Notes: a model not told the origin generated them from the sequence alone. DNA of 50,554 nt from Xenorhabdus griffiniae (GCF_001028135.1 NZ_LDNM01000041.1:1-50554), one strand, 5' to 3'. Shown: positions 38,456 through 48,330, counted from the first letter of the stretch. A program made the numbers and translations.

Positions 38456-39193
38456 CACATAGTCACCTGATTCAATACGGTGCCAAACTTCATTTCCGGT
38501 TAAAGGTTGGGTGGCAATCACAGATACGACATCCCCTGGCTGGGTGTGCTGCTGGAAATCGATTTCAACATCCTGATCAAGTAATTTAGCCCTGCCGAAA
38601 GGGGCACGACGAGTAATCCAATGCAATTGAGTCGAACAGTAAGCCATGACAAACTGCCCGTCTGACAACAGCATATTGAAAACACCTTTCTTTCTCAGGT
38701 GATCCGCCAGGGAAGCAATAAATTTAAATACCGCAGGCCAATTGGAAGGTCGCTTGGGATATTTCAACGATAACTGATGTAATATCCAGCAAAATGCCCA
38801 TTCACTGTCTGTCTCACCCACCGGACGGTAACTACCCGTTTTCAGCTTACTGTATCCCTTAAGCTGACCATTATGGGCATAAGTCCAATACCTTCCCCAC
38901 AGTTCACGGGTAAATGGATGAGTATTGGCCAGGGAGACATGACCACGGTTTGCCTGACGAATATGGGCAACAATCACTTCCGATTTGATTGGATAGCCTT
39001 GTACAAATCGAGCTACAGGTGAATGACAACTGGATTGGTGATCTTTAAATGTCCGGTATCCCAATCCCTCATAAAAGGTAACTCCCCAACCGTCTTTATG
39101 TGGGCCGGTATGCCCACCACGCTGAATTAAGCCACTCAGACTGAAAACAATATCTGTTGGCACGTTGGCACTCATGCCAAGTAATTCACACAT
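38426..39193 (-). CDS. yafJ: Class II glutamine amidotransferase YafJ
   Basis: The 255-residue protein equals E. coli YafJ in length. The N-terminal nucleophile cysteine is residue 2 (M-C-E-L-L-G-M-S-A-N), and H-I-R-Q-A-N-R-G, N-T-H-P-F, Y-A-H-N-G-Q-L and G-E-T-D-S-E are the class II (Ntn) glutaminase motifs. The ATG at 39193 is required so that Cys2 is exposed; a GTG one codon earlier is rejected. Its physiological acceptor is unknown. It lies 36 bp after gmhA on the same strand. Confidence 0.95.
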   Translation of the reverse strand: MCELLGMSANVPTDIVFSLSGLIQRGGHTGPHKDGWGVTFYEGLGYRTFKDHQSSCHSPVARFVQGYPIKSEVIVAHIRQANRGHVSLANTHPFTRELWGRYWTYAHNGQLKGYSKLKTGSYRPVGETDSEWAFCWILHQLSLKYPKRPSNWPAVFKFIASLADHLRKKGVFNMLLSDGQFVMAYCSTQLHWITRRAPFGRAKLLDQDVEIDFQQHTQPGDVVSVIATQPLTGNEVWHRIESGDYVLFHLGERII

Positions 39194-39229
39194 CACCTAC
39201 CCCTAATGCCGATTCCTAATGAAAAGCAA

Positions 39230-39811
39230 TCAGGCTTTTACCATTTCTTTTTCAATCAATTGAATCAAGATGTGAATGACTTTGATGTGAATTTCCTGAA
39301 TACGATCTGCATAACCAAAATGGGGCACCCGAATTTCAACATCTGCCGTTCCTGCCATTTTGCCGCCATCTTTGCCAGTCAGCGTAATGACTTTCATACC
39401 CTTGGCGTGGGCTGCTTCAACCGCTTTAATGATGTTGCCAGAGTTTCCAGAAGTTGAAATGCCCAGCAGTACATCACCTTTTTGACCGACAGCTTCAACA
39501 TAACGGGAAAATACATAGTCATAACCAAAGTCATTACTCACACAAGATAAGTGGCTGGGGTCAGAAATCGCAATGGCCGGATATCCCGGGCGATTCTCAC
39601 GGTAGCGGCCAGTCAATTCTTCCGCAAAATGCATAGCATCACAATGCGAACCACCATTACCACAGGAAAGCACTTTTCCTCCTGCCTTGAATGAATCAGC
39701 CAGCAAAACGGCGGCTTTTTGAATGGCGTCGATATTGGCATCATCATTGAGGAAGTTAACCAACGTATCTGCGGCTTCGGATAACTCACTGCGGATCAGT
39801 TCTTGATACAT
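39230..39811 (-). CDS. gmhA: Sedoheptulose-7-phosphate isomerase GmhA
   Basis: The 193-residue SIS-domain isomerase makes D-glycero-D-manno-heptose 7-phosphate, the first step to the LPS inner-core heptose. [18 protein letters not shown] at about 49-66 holds phosphate-binding and zinc residues; [10 protein letters not shown] near 118 is the sugar-phosphate loop; [11 protein letters not shown] near 169 carries the catalytic Gln and His. An upstream in-frame ATG (39820) lies only one base after AGGAG, so the second ATG at 39811, at normal distance, is chosen, matching M-Y-Q in E. coli. Confidence 0.95.
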   Translation of the reverse strand: MYQELIRSELSEAADTLVNFLNDDANIDAIQKAAVLLADSFKAGGKVLSCGNGGSHCDAMHFAEELTGRYRENRPGYPAIAISDPSHLSCVSNDFGYDYVFSRYVEAVGQKGDVLLGISTSGNSGNIIKAVEAAHAKGMKVITLTGKDGGKMAGTADVEIRVPHFGYADRIQEIHIKVIHILIQLIEKEMVKA

Positions 39812-40014
39812 GGAATTCATACTCCTGAAAAGTCTTCGGGATTAATAATATCAGCTAACCAGTGTAACGGATTCCCCCATCTGAAAGAAGATATCATCAC
39901 ATTTTGAAAGAATTATTGTTTGCAAAACTAAAACGACTTTGTGAGCTAGATTGTAATTAAGATGTAAATGTATTGATAAATACATTTTCCTCATCTAAAA
40001 AAGAAGGACATCAC

Positions 40015-40031
40015 AACAGGTCAGACCTCTG
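40015..40031. promoter_or_regulatory. FadR operator upstream of fadE
   Basis: AACAGGTCAGACCTCTG resembles the FadR consensus (AACTGGTCnGACCTGTT-like), with the GGTCAGACCT centre intact. It lies 34 bp before the fadE start, so FadR would repress fadE until long-chain acyl-CoA appears, as in E. coli. Confidence 0.75.
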
Positions 40032-40064
40032 ACAACTCAACCTGAGATTTACAGGAGTTTTACT

Positions 40065-42512
40065 ATGACCGCTTTCAGCATTATCTTATTTTTAGTCTTG
40101 ATTGGCGGGCTTTGTTACCACAAAGTCGGCCTGATGCTCAGTAGTTTACTGCTTGTTGCCTATACATTCGTTATGGGCATAACCGGCCTTTGGAGTTACT
40201 GGCTGCTGTTACCACTCGCTATCGTCCTGTTCCCGCTGGTCTTTACACCAGTTCGTATCTCTTTATTCTCTGCGCCCGGCCTAAAAGCTTTCCGTAAAGT
40301 TATGCCAAGCATGTCCAAAACAGAGAAAGAAGCCATTGATGCAGGAACCACATGGTGGGAAGGCGATCTATTCCGGGGTAACCCTGACTGGCAAAAACTG
40401 CATAACTACCCAAAACCACAGTTAACTGCTGAGGAACAAGCATTTATTGATGGTCCGGTAGAAGAAGCCTGCCGCATGGCAAATGATTTCCAAATCACCC
40501 ACGAACTGGCTGACTTACCACCAGCGCTTTGGGCCTATCTGAAAGAACACCGTTTCTTTGCCATGATCATCAAGAAAGAATACGGGGGGCTGGAATTTTC
40601 CGCTTACGCTCAGTCTCAGGTACTACAAAAACTGGCCGGCGTATCGGGTATTCTGGCAATTACTGTTGGTGTACCTAACTCTCTGGGGCCGGGTGAATTG
40701 CTGCAACACTATGGCACAGACGAACAGAAAAAACGTTACTTGCCCGGTCTGGCACGCGGTGAAGAAATTCCCTGCTTTGCTTTGACCAGCCCAGAAGCCG
40801 GTTCAGATGCCGGAGCTATTCCTGATACCGGTGTTGTCTGTATGGGAGAATGGCAAGGCGAGCAAGTGCTTGGTATGCGCCTGAACTGGAATAAGCGTTA
40901 CATTACTCTTGCCCCTATTGCGACCGTGTTGGGATTAGCATTTAAACTGTATGATCCTGATCATCTGCTGGGTGATACGGAATCATTGGGCATTACCTGT
41001 GCCCTGATCCCAACCAGTACGCCCGGCGTTGAAATTGGTCACCGCCATTTCCCGCTGAATATCCCATTCCAGAATGGCCCAACGCGTGGTAAAGATATTT
41101 TTGTTCCTATCGATTACATCATCGGCGGGCCAAAAATGGCAGGTCAGGGCTGGCGTATGCTGGTCGAATGTCTGTCTGTTGGTCGTGGTATTACTCTGCC
41201 ATCCAACGCAACCGGAGGATTAAAAAGTGCAACGATGGCAATCGGGGCCTATTCCTATATTCGCCGTCAATTCAAGTTACCTATCGGTAAAATGGAAGGG
41301 ATTGAAGAGCCACTGGCACGTATCGCAGGTAACGCTTACCTGATGGACGCGGCTGCAACCATGATCACCGGCGGTATCATGTTGGGCGAAAAACCTTCCG
41401 TTCTGTCTGCTATCGTGAAATACCATTGTACGCACAGAGGCCAACGTTCCATCATTGATGCCATGGATATCGCCGGCGGCAAAGGCATCTGCCTTGGGCC
41501 ATCTAACTTCCTTGCCCGCGGTTATCAGGGTTCACCCATTGCTATTACCGTTGAAGGTGCGAATATCCTGACCCGTAGCATGATCATCTTTGGTCAGGGG
41601 GCAATCCGCTGCCATCCTTATATACTGGCTGAAATCGCCGCAGCAGAAAGCAACAATGTGAAACACTTTGACAAGGCTCTGTTTGGTCACTTAGGCCATG
41701 TTGCCAGCAATACTTTGCGCAGCCTGTGGCTTGGTATTACCAAAGGCAGAGGCAGTCATTCGCCAGTCAATGATGCTACTCGCAGTTACTACCAGAAGAT
41801 CAACCGCTTAAGCGCCAACCTTGCCCTGCTCTCTGATGTTTCAATGGGCGTATTGGGCGGCAGTCTGAAACGCCGTGAACGCATTTCAGCTCGTCTGGGG
41901 GACATTCTGAGCCAAATCTTCCTGGCTTCGGCCGCGTTGAAACGCTATGAAGACGAAGGGCGCCAAAAAGAAGATTTACCATTGGTACAATGGGCAGTAG
42001 AAGATAGCCTGAATCAAGCTGAACAGGCCATGAATGAGTTACTGCGCAACTTCCCAAACCGTTTGGTTGCAGGTTTAATGCGTGTAATCGTCTTCCCATT
42101 GGGACGTGTACATACCGCTCCATCTGATAAATTGGATCACAAACTGGCCCAGATATTACAGACTCCTTCTGCAACCCGTAGCCGGATTGGACGTGGGCAA
42201 TATCTGACGCCCAGCGAACATAACCCCCACGGGTTACTGGAAGAAGCCTTGCACGATATCATCGCCGCAGAGCCTATCCATGCTCGCTTGAGCCGCGAAG
42301 CAGGCAAACATCTAAGCTTCACCCGTTTGGATAAATTAGCTGAACAGGCACTGGCTGAGAACAGAATCACCCAGGAAGAAGCAGAGATCCTGAAACGTGC
42401 TGAAAGCAGTCGGCTGCGTTCAATCAATGTCGATGAATTTGAGCCAAATGCATTCGCTGTACCTAATTCAGCAAAAAAGCCTGAAAGTCAGCGTCAAGAT
42501 AAAGCCGCATGA
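40065..42512 (+). CDS. fadE: Acyl-CoA dehydrogenase FadE
   Basis: The 815-residue flavoenzyme does the first oxidation of fatty acyl-CoA beta-oxidation; E. coli FadE has 814 residues. The N-terminus has two or three hydrophobic helices (about 5-65), so it is probably membrane-associated. The dehydrogenase core follows: [15 protein letters not shown] near 241, Y-I-T-L-A-P near 282, G-R-G-I-T-L-P-S near 370, and [11 protein letters not shown] near 463. The C-terminal 250 residues form the extra domain of this class. CAGGAG precedes the start; a FadR-like operator and a downstream terminator frame the gene. Confidence 0.96.
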   Translation: MTAFSIILFLVLIGGLCYHKVGLMLSSLLLVAYTFVMGITGLWSYWLLLPLAIVLFPLVFTPVRISLFSAPGLKAFRKVMPSMSKTEKEAIDAGTTWWEGDLFRGNPDWQKLHNYPKPQLTAEEQAFIDGPVEEACRMANDFQITHELADLPPALWAYLKEHRFFAMIIKKEYGGLEFSAYAQSQVLQKLAGVSGILAITVGVPNSLGPGELLQHYGTDEQKKRYLPGLARGEEIPCFALTSPEAGSDAGAIPDTGVVCMGEWQGEQVLGMRLNWNKRYITLAPIATVLGLAFKLYDPDHLLGDTESLGITCALIPTSTPGVEIGHRHFPLNIPFQNGPTRGKDIFVPIDYIIGGPKMAGQGWRMLVECLSVGRGITLPSNATGGLKSATMAIGAYSYIRRQFKLPIGKMEGIEEPLARIAGNAYLMDAAATMITGGIMLGEKPSVLSAIVKYHCTHRGQRSIIDAMDIAGGKGICLGPSNFLARGYQGSPIAITVEGANILTRSMIIFGQGAIRCHPYILAEIAAAESNNVKHFDKALFGHLGHVASNTLRSLWLGITKGRGSHSPVNDATRSYYQKINRLSANLALLSDVSMGVLGGSLKRRERISARLGDILSQIFLASAALKRYEDEGRQKEDLPLVQWAVEDSLNQAEQAMNELLRNFPNRLVAGLMRVIVFPLGRVHTAPSDKLDHKLAQILQTPSATRSRIGRGQYLTPSEHNPHGLLEEALHDIIAAEPIHARLSREAGKHLSFTRLDKLAEQALAENRITQEEAEILKRAESSRLRSINVDEFEPNAFAVPNSAKKPESQRQDKAA

Positions 42513-42553
42513 TGCTGACCAGAAAACCTGATTAATGCAAATATGGGACTAAG

Positions 42554-42580
42554 AAACGGGGCACCAACGCCCCGTTTTTA
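42554..42580 (+). terminator. Terminator after fadE
   Basis: AAACGGGGC-N6-GCCCCGTTT followed by TT and A/T-rich DNA. It lies between the convergent fadE and lysA stops and probably serves both. Confidence 0.85.
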
Positions 42581-42581
42581 T

Positions 42582-43844
42582 TTAAATGGCTTCCAGCAAT
42601 AACAACTCTTCGATGGTCTGGCGACGACGGATCAAATGCGCCTCTCCCCCGGTAAACAAAATTTCCGGGATCAAAGGACGACTATTATAATTTGAAGACA
42701 TAGAAGCACCGTAAGCGCCGGTATGGTGAAAAATCAGATAATCTCCGACACTAACACGAGGCAACATACGTGATATAACTTCTCCGCCTTCCAACTGAGT
42801 GAACACATCACCAGACTCACATAACGGCCCCGCGACAATGGTTTCTGCCAATGTGGTTTCCGGCAGCGCGTTTATCGGTAATACCGAAATAGGGTGATAA
42901 CTGCCATACATCGCCGGACGCATTAAGTCATTGAACCCCGCATCCGCCAGCACATAATGCCGATTGCCCATAGATTTAACCGCCCGTACTTCCGCCAGCA
43001 AAATCCCTGCCTCAGCAACCAGAAAACGACCGGGTTCGATTTCTAACTCAACGTGATGCCCCAGATGCTGCTCAATACGTTGGCGAGCTTCATGCCACAA
43101 GCTGTAATAATGTTCGGTATCGACTGACTCTTCACCGTCCTTATAAGGAATTGATAAACCCCCGCCTGCGGAAATGGCTTGAATATCTTCCCCGCACAAC
43201 CTGACCTGCTCCACCATAGCATTACAGACATTGGAAAGATGCTGATAATCTACTCCTGAACCAATGTGCATGTGCAACCCGACTAACTGCAAACCATATT
43301 GATGAATTTTTTCAATTGCCAGAGGGAGATCCTGAAACCAGATCCCATGTTTGCTGTTTTCGCCGCCAGTATTCGTCTTTTGGCTATGCCCATGCCCAAA
43401 TCCGGGGTTGATGCGCAACCAAACCGGATGACCAGACTGACGTTCACCAATTTGTGCCAACATATCAATAGAACCGGCATTGACCGGAATATCCAGCTCA
43501 ATGACACGCGACAATGTTGCCTCATCGATCACATCCGCAGTGAACACAATTTCTGCTTTCTCACGCCCAGGTTGAAACCCTGCATAAAGCGCCCGCTCGA
43601 TTTCACCCAATGACACGGCATCAACTTTCACGCTCTGCTCTCTCATCAAGCGTAAAATATGGATATTGGAACACGCTTTCTGTGCAAACCGAATGACATC
43701 AAACTGTTTTAATTTTTTAATTTGTTTGATGATGCTATCGCCATCATAAACCCACAATGGTGTTCCATACTGAGCAGGTAAACGAAGCAGATTTTCAGGG
43801 GTAAAATGTTTCCTTAAGTCATGAGGTAAGCTCGATATAGTCAT
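42582..43844 (-). CDS. lysA: Diaminopimelate decarboxylase LysA
   Basis: The 420-residue PLP enzyme converts meso-diaminopimelate to lysine. The PLP lysine is in F-A-Q-K-A-C-S-N (Lys56). H-M-H-I-G-S-G near 194 and E-P-G-R-F-L-V near 272 are alanine-racemase-like barrel motifs. C-E-S-G-D-V near 342 holds the active-site cysteine contributed across the dimer, and H-T-G-A-Y-G near 377 follows. It is divergent from lysR, the usual enterobacterial arrangement. Confidence 0.95.
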   Translation of the reverse strand: MTISSLPHDLRKHFTPENLLRLPAQYGTPLWVYDGDSIIKQIKKLKQFDVIRFAQKACSNIHILRLMREQSVKVDAVSLGEIERALYAGFQPGREKAEIVFTADVIDEATLSRVIELDIPVNAGSIDMLAQIGERQSGHPVWLRINPGFGHGHSQKTNTGGENSKHGIWFQDLPLAIEKIHQYGLQLVGLHMHIGSGVDYQHLSNVCNAMVEQVRLCGEDIQAISAGGGLSIPYKDGEESVDTEHYYSLWHEARQRIEQHLGHHVELEIEPGRFLVAEAGILLAEVRAVKSMGNRHYVLADAGFNDLMRPAMYGSYHPISVLPINALPETTLAETIVAGPLCESGDVFTQLEGGEVISRMLPRVSVGDYLIFHHTGAYGASMSSNYNSRPLIPEILFTGGEAHLIRRRQTIEELLLLEAI

Positions 43845-43975
43845 GGAAGTGTCTCACAAAATCAGCGGTTCCCTCATTATTGACAATAATAGGACAGGAA
43901 AAAAATATCCATTTAGCTATAGTCTATTCATTTTTGATATCCTTATGGCTATTTTCCAATCAAAGAGAACAATGT

Positions 43976-44905
43976 ATGCACTCCTGCTCATGGCGACACA
44001 TTGAAATTTTTCATGCTGTAATGACCACCAAAAACCTGACTGATGCAGCATTATTACTGAAAACATCCCAGCCCACGGTCAGCCGTGAACTTGCACGCCT
44101 TGAACAATTACTGAAACTTAAATTGTTTGATCGAATCAAAGGGCGCTTGTTTCCAACCGCGCAAGGATTACGGTTATTCGAAGAAGTGCAGCGCTCTTAT
44201 TATGGGCTGGAAAGAATAATCAATGCGGCTGACAGTATCCGACAATTTGAACAGGCGCAGTTATCCATCGCCTGCCTGCCAATGTTCTCCCAATCTCTGC
44301 TGCCAAAAGCCTGTTGCAGTTTTATTGAACACTATCCCGAAGCCAGGCTGACCATCATTCCACAAGAATCTCCCCTTTTGGAAGAATGGCTTGCAGCACA
44401 GCGCCATGATATTGGCTTAACCGAACATTTACAGACGCCAGCAGGTACTGAACGAGAAACGTTGATAACCTTAAATGAAGTTTGTGTTTTACCCATTAAT
44501 CATCCGCTCGGTCAAAAATCACAACTGACGCCAGCAGATTTTCACAATCAAAAATTTATCAGTCTTTCGATCACAGACAGTTACAGGCAACTGATTGATA
44601 CCATTTTTACTGAGCACCAAATCAATCGTAAGATGGTGATGGAAACCCATAGCGCAGCCTCAGTTTGCGCCATGATTAACGAAGGCATTGGCGTGTCTAT
44701 CGTAAATCCGCTAACTGCATTGGATTATTTAGATGACAGCGCCAAAATCTGCATTCGGCCATTCAGTATCGACATTCCATTCACAGTCAGTTTAATCAAA
44801 CCCATCCATCGCCCCTCCTCAGAGTCCGTAGAGACCTTCATTACACATTTAAAACAACAGGTTGCTCTATTTGCCGACAAATTGACATTAGCGTTTCAAC
44901 ATTAA
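43976..44905 (+). CDS. lysR: LysR, activator of lysA
   Basis: The 309-residue LysR-type regulator has an N-terminal winged helix-turn-helix (F-H-A-V-M-T-T-K-N-L-T-D-A-A-L-L-L-K near 12-29, S-Q-P-T-V-S-R-E-L-A near 31-40). The effector domain ends with A-S-V-C-A-M-I-N-E-G-I-G-V-S-I-V-N-P. LysR activates lysA when diaminopimelate is present and lysine is low. The start at 43976, preceded by AAAGAGAA, fits the 311-residue E. coli protein; the frame is open upstream into the lysA promoter. Its 3' end overlaps the next LysR-type gene tail-to-tail by 18 bp. Confidence 0.93.
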   Translation: MHSCSWRHIEIFHAVMTTKNLTDAALLLKTSQPTVSRELARLEQLLKLKLFDRIKGRLFPTAQGLRLFEEVQRSYYGLERIINAADSIRQFEQAQLSIACLPMFSQSLLPKACCSFIEHYPEARLTIIPQESPLLEEWLAAQRHDIGLTEHLQTPAGTERETLITLNEVCVLPINHPLGQKSQLTPADFHNQKFISLSITDSYRQLIDTIFTEHQINRKMVMETHSAASVCAMINEGIGVSIVNPLTALDYLDDSAKICIRPFSIDIPFTVSLIKPIHRPSSESVETFITHLKQQVALFADKLTLAFQH

Positions 44906-45802
44906 TTGTTGCCAATGAGGTGATGTCGCAAACCAATCCACCAGAAAATCCAACAGTGCACGCAAAGTTGCTGGCATATTCTGGCGGCTGGCATAAATGC
45001 CATAGATCCCCATTGCCTGAGGTTGGTAATCAGGCAGCAGCTCAACTAACTGCCCTGACATCAAATAAGAAGAAACTGAATAGTAAGGCTGCATTGCAAT
45101 TCCTGCTCCCTGCAAAGCAGCTTCCATCAATACGGTCGATTCATTGGCACTTAACGTACCACTGACAGGAACTGAATAGTGCTCATACTGTTTTTTAAAT
45201 ACCCACAAACTTTTGCCGAAAAAGTTATAGGTCAGGCAATTATGTGATGTTAACTCCATAGGATTGTTGGGAATAGATTTTTCCGCTAAATAAGACGGCG
45301 CAGCACAAACGATGGAATGGCAAGTTGATAATGGGCGAGCAATTAGATTTGGCTCCAGATTATTGGTAATACGGATTGCCAAATCAATGCGTTCTTCTAT
45401 CAAATTGACAGCCTTATTATCCATTTGCAAATTGACGGCAATGTACGGATATATCCGCATAAATTCAGGCATGGCAACTGCCAGCGCACTCACGCCCAAT
45501 GATTGGGAACAACTCACTCGCAACAATCCCTTCAAGGTTTGTGCTTCCAAAGACTGTTGCGCCGGCATTCCTTCTGCTAATTCCATTAACTTAAGGCTGC
45601 GTTGATAAGCACTTTCACCCGCCGAAGTCAGGCTAATTTTACGTGTTGTACGATGCAATAAGCGAACACCTGCCCATTTTTCCATTTCAGCCAAATATCG
45701 CGATACCATTGCCCTCGACATATCCAACCGTTCTGCAGCCGCGATGAGGCTTCCCTGTTCAACAATCGTAACAAACACTTGTGCTGCGGTGATCCTATCC
45801 AT
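44888..45802 (-). CDS. LysR-type regulator of unknown target
   Basis: The 304-residue protein is a CrgA/DmlR-like LysR-type regulator: M-D-R-I-T-A-A-Q-V-F-V-T-I-V-E-Q-G-S near the start, A-A-E-R-L-D-M-S-R-A-M-V-S-R-Y-L near 22-37, and R-L-L-H-R-T-T-R near 47. It is divergent from the metallo-beta-lactamase-fold gene with a 146-bp gap and probably regulates it. Its stop overlaps lysR by 18 bp on the opposite strand. Confidence 0.9.
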   Translation of the reverse strand: MDRITAAQVFVTIVEQGSLIAAAERLDMSRAMVSRYLAEMEKWAGVRLLHRTTRKISLTSAGESAYQRSLKLMELAEGMPAQQSLEAQTLKGLLRVSCSQSLGVSALAVAMPEFMRIYPYIAVNLQMDNKAVNLIEERIDLAIRITNNLEPNLIARPLSTCHSIVCAAPSYLAEKSIPNNPMELTSHNCLTYNFFGKSLWVFKKQYEHYSVPVSGTLSANESTVLMEAALQGAGIAMQPYYSVSSYLMSGQLVELLPDYQPQAMGIYGIYASRQNMPATLRALLDFLVDWFATSPHWQQLMLKR

Positions 45803-45848
45803 TTTCAGCCAACCTATTTTTCTTTTCGTCCTGATTCGCTCGATTTGT

Positions 45849-45863
45849 GCAACAAATAGTTGC
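45849..45863. promoter_or_regulatory. GCAAC-N5-GTTGC inverted repeat between divergent genes
   Basis: GCAACAAATAGTTGC sits 46 bp from the LysR-type start and 85 bp from the MBL gene start. It has the size and place of a LysR-type binding site; inferred only. Confidence 0.45.
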
Positions 45864-45948
45864 TGGTTATGGGGTTTTTAAATCGGAATATGCAACTTAT
45901 CATACATGCCATTCAAGCACACTAGCTTTTTGCTACAGGAATTCGACG

Positions 45949-46833
45949 ATGGCTCGCAAAACAACATTAAACATCGCTCTGGCAGCGACACTCTCCTTAG
46001 GGATAACCTCACTGGCTCAAGCAACCGATCTGAAATTGGATATCTATAATCCAGGTGAAAGAGGTGTTTTCCCTGTTTCTTCTGAAATTATCAGCGGTGA
46101 TCATGAAGTTGTCCTGATCGATGCCCAATTTAAGAAAAATGATGCACAAGCGCTGGTTAAAATGATCCGGCAAACAGGTAAAAAATTGACAACGATCTAT
46201 ATCAGCCAATCCGATCCTGATTTTTATTTTGGCCTTGATGTGATCACCGAAGCTTTCCCTGATGCCAAAGTTATCGCATCACCAGAAACCATCAAAGCAA
46301 TCAATGAAACCAAAGATGGCAAGCTGGCTTATTGGGGAGGAATTCTTGCAGACCAGGCCCCCAAAAAGATCGTCGTACCAGAGCCACTAACAGGAAACGC
46401 CTTCACTGTTGATGGTGAAAAACTGATTATTGAAGGTTTAGATGGCCCAGCCGCAGATCGTACTTTTGTCTGGGTTCCTAAATTAAAAGCCGTTGTTGGT
46501 GGTGTGACTGTTTCTGACAATATCCATGTATGGATTGCGGATACCCAGACCAAAGCGTCACGCCAGCATTGGCAACAAACATTGGATCGCATCAAAAGCC
46601 TGCAACCTAAAACTGTTGTACCAGGCCACTATCTGGGGAATTCATCAATGACGTTGGATTCAGTGACTTTTACCCAAAATTACCTGGCGACATTGGAAAA
46701 AGAGTTACCGAAAGCAAAAGATTCCAATGCGCTGGTTGCAGCCATGAAGAAACACTATCCAGATCTGGCTGATGAATCGAGTCTTGAGCTAAGTGCCAAA
46801 GTATTAAAAGGCGAAATGAAGTGGCCTCAGTAA
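45949..46833 (+). CDS. Exported metallo-beta-lactamase-fold protein with altered metal motif
   Basis: The 294-residue precursor has a signal peptide (cleavage near L-A-Q-A, residue 25), so the protein is periplasmic. The body follows the MBL fold: H-E-V-V-L-I-D-A-Q-F near 52-61, T-T-I-Y-I-S-Q-S-D-P-D-F-Y-F-G near 81-95, V-P-K-L-K-A-V-V-G-G near 176, and V-V-P-G-H-Y-L-G near 223-230. The usual H-x-H-x-D-H metal motif is here Q-S-D-P-D-F (87-92), so most metal-binding histidines are absent, while His227 remains. It may bind one metal, or none. CAGGA precedes the ATG at 45949; upstream open frame is rejected because it lacks the signal peptide start. Confidence 0.82.
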   Translation: MARKTTLNIALAATLSLGITSLAQATDLKLDIYNPGERGVFPVSSEIISGDHEVVLIDAQFKKNDAQALVKMIRQTGKKLTTIYISQSDPDFYFGLDVITEAFPDAKVIASPETIKAINETKDGKLAYWGGILADQAPKKIVVPEPLTGNAFTVDGEKLIIEGLDGPAADRTFVWVPKLKAVVGGVTVSDNIHVWIADTQTKASRQHWQQTLDRIKSLQPKTVVPGHYLGNSSMTLDSVTFTQNYLATLEKELPKAKDSNALVAAMKKHYPDLADESSLELSAKVLKGEMKWPQ

Positions 46834-47207
46834 GTTAAAAATCATCACGGGTGTTGCGGATAGCAGCGCCCGTATAACAATATTTGAAATATCACCTTAA
46901 TGCCCCGTTTAATTTCAACGAATCAACAACGCCAAATAAAAAACAAAACCTCATTACCCATCTTTAATAAAATTAGTATCAAAATTTATTTTAATACTTT
47001 ATATTAACCCCCATATAAAAACCAATAATGCATTCATTTTAAAAATGGAAAAAACTCATTAAACAAACATAATTACTTTTTGATTAATGTGATATTTAGC
47101 GCCTTTTTATACTTTGAAATAACTAATAACCTTAAGTTGTGATCAATAGTCCATAATCCAATAAATCAGCTTGAATAAAAATCTCATTTTTTTTAAATTT
47201 GCAGTCA
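46834..47207. other. AT-rich non-coding region before the hairpin array
   Basis: No coding frame is seen. The DNA is A/T rich with T runs. A TATACT box at 47108-47113 is the best -10-like hexamer, but no good -35 stands at proper distance. It could supply a promoter for the downstream array; there is no strong proof. Confidence 0.5.
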
Positions 47208-47498
47208 GCGGAGAGATAAGCCAGCAACCTAAAGCTAACTAGATGCTTCCAACATCTAGAATATGCAGGGCAAGCAGCTTAAGCCAACTAGATGCTTCTA
47301 ACATCTAGCGCATACAGAATAATAGCCTAAACCAACCAGATGCTTTTAACGTCTAATGTACGCAGGATGCGCTGCTCAAGCTAACCAGATGCTTCCAACG
47401 TCTGGCATGTGCAGAAAAGCAGCTTAAAACAACTAGATGCTTTTAACATCTAGTATTTACAGAATGCGTACCGTAGGTTAGGTTCCTGTTCTCTCCGC
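47208..47498. repeat. Five tandem hairpin units enclosed by an outer inverted repeat
   Basis: Five units with 48-49 bp period begin with 7-bp stems at 47239, 47288, 47336, 47385 and 47433. Each has the form C-Y-A-G-A-T-G, a 7-nt loop CTTYYAA, and the matching arm. Arms in units 1, 2 and 5 are CTAGATG/CATCTAG. Unit 4 is CCAGATG/CGTCTGG, keeping pairing by a T-A to C-G change plus one G-T wobble. Unit 3 keeps five of seven pairs. The whole is bounded by GCGGAGAGA (47208-47216) and TCTCTCCGC (47490-47498), and TTTTT follows at 47502. Spacers are also similar (GCAG, then GC-TTAA). The period is not a multiple of three and no frame runs through, so it looks like a structured RNA or a repeat mobile element, not a gene. 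Confidence 0.85.
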
Positions 47499-47534
47499 CA
47501 CTTTTTATTTATTGTCTCACTTTGCAGATGAATA

Positions 47535-48041
47535 CTATACTCTGCCAATACCATACCCCAGTAATACTATCGCGGATAAACATAAATAAGGCCCAAATGC
47601 GATAAATTTAGGAAACGATTTTCTTTTCACGCCAATTATTACAAACCCGAACACGCCAAATAATGAAGCCATCAGCATCAATATTGGTATTATTTCCACA
47701 CCCAACCAAGCACCGATCGCTGCGGTTAATTTAAGATCACCATAACCTATTCCCTCCTTATTTAAGGTATATCGACATAACCAATACAAAAACCACAAAA
47801 AAAGATACCCTGATATGGCGCCATATATTGCACTCTTTATTGAAACCAAATTGCCATCAATATTAACCAAAAGTCCAAGCCATAATAAAGGAAGAGTGAT
47901 AATATCCGGCAAGCAATACGTTTTAACATCGATAACGGCCAATAACAATAAGGTGCTACAGAAAAACATAACTATTATATAATCTACGTTAATTAAAATA
48001 AAACCCTTCCTGTTTCTCACCTGTAATAAATTAAAATCCAT
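47535..48041 (-). CDS. Short prepilin peptidase (A24 family), catalytic domain only
   Basis: The 168-residue membrane protein has about six hydrophobic helices and both catalytic aspartates of type IV prepilin peptidases: Asp38 in L-A-V-I-D-V-K-T-Y-C-L-P-D and Asp102 in G-I-G-Y-G-D-L-K-L-T-A-A-I-G. The N-terminal methyltransferase domain with its zinc cysteines is absent, as in short forms of the family. No pilin or secretion gene is near, so its substrate lies elsewhere or the gene is a leftover. AAGGATG stands about 10 bases before the start. Confidence 0.85.
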   Translation of the reverse strand: MDFNLLQVRNRKGFILINVDYIIVMFFCSTLLLLAVIDVKTYCLPDIITLPLLWLGLLVNIDGNLVSIKSAIYGAISGYLFLWFLYWLCRYTLNKEGIGYGDLKLTAAIGAWLGVEIIPILMLMASLFGVFGFVIIGVKRKSFPKFIAFGPYLCLSAIVLLGYGIGRV

Positions 48042-48330
48042 TTATAAATAACATCCTTGTTACCGTCTTCTTTCCTTAATTTCCTGACATCAATCAGGAC
48101 AAGATGAATATTAATTTTTTATTCCGGTTATTGGCAATGAAAATTTAGCTAAAAAAGCAATTATAAAATAAATATGCGAACCAGCTCGCATGGAGATATC
48201 TTGTATCCCTTAAGCCAAGAGATAACTTGATCACGCAAACAGCGCTCATTTATCATGGCAATGAATCAATTTTGTCATATGGCTGTTTGCGCCATACCGG
48301 AAGAACCCGGAAAAAGAAGGAAAGAAGAAT

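Noticed and set aside
47208-47498. CRISPR array
   Set aside because: The repeat cores are separated by segments that also resemble each other, the core forms hairpins with changes in every unit, and no cas gene is present.
47208-47498. Integron attC cassette array
   Set aside because: No GTTRRRY core sites paired with RYYYAAC at unit ends, units are only 48-49 bp, and no integrase or cassette genes exist.
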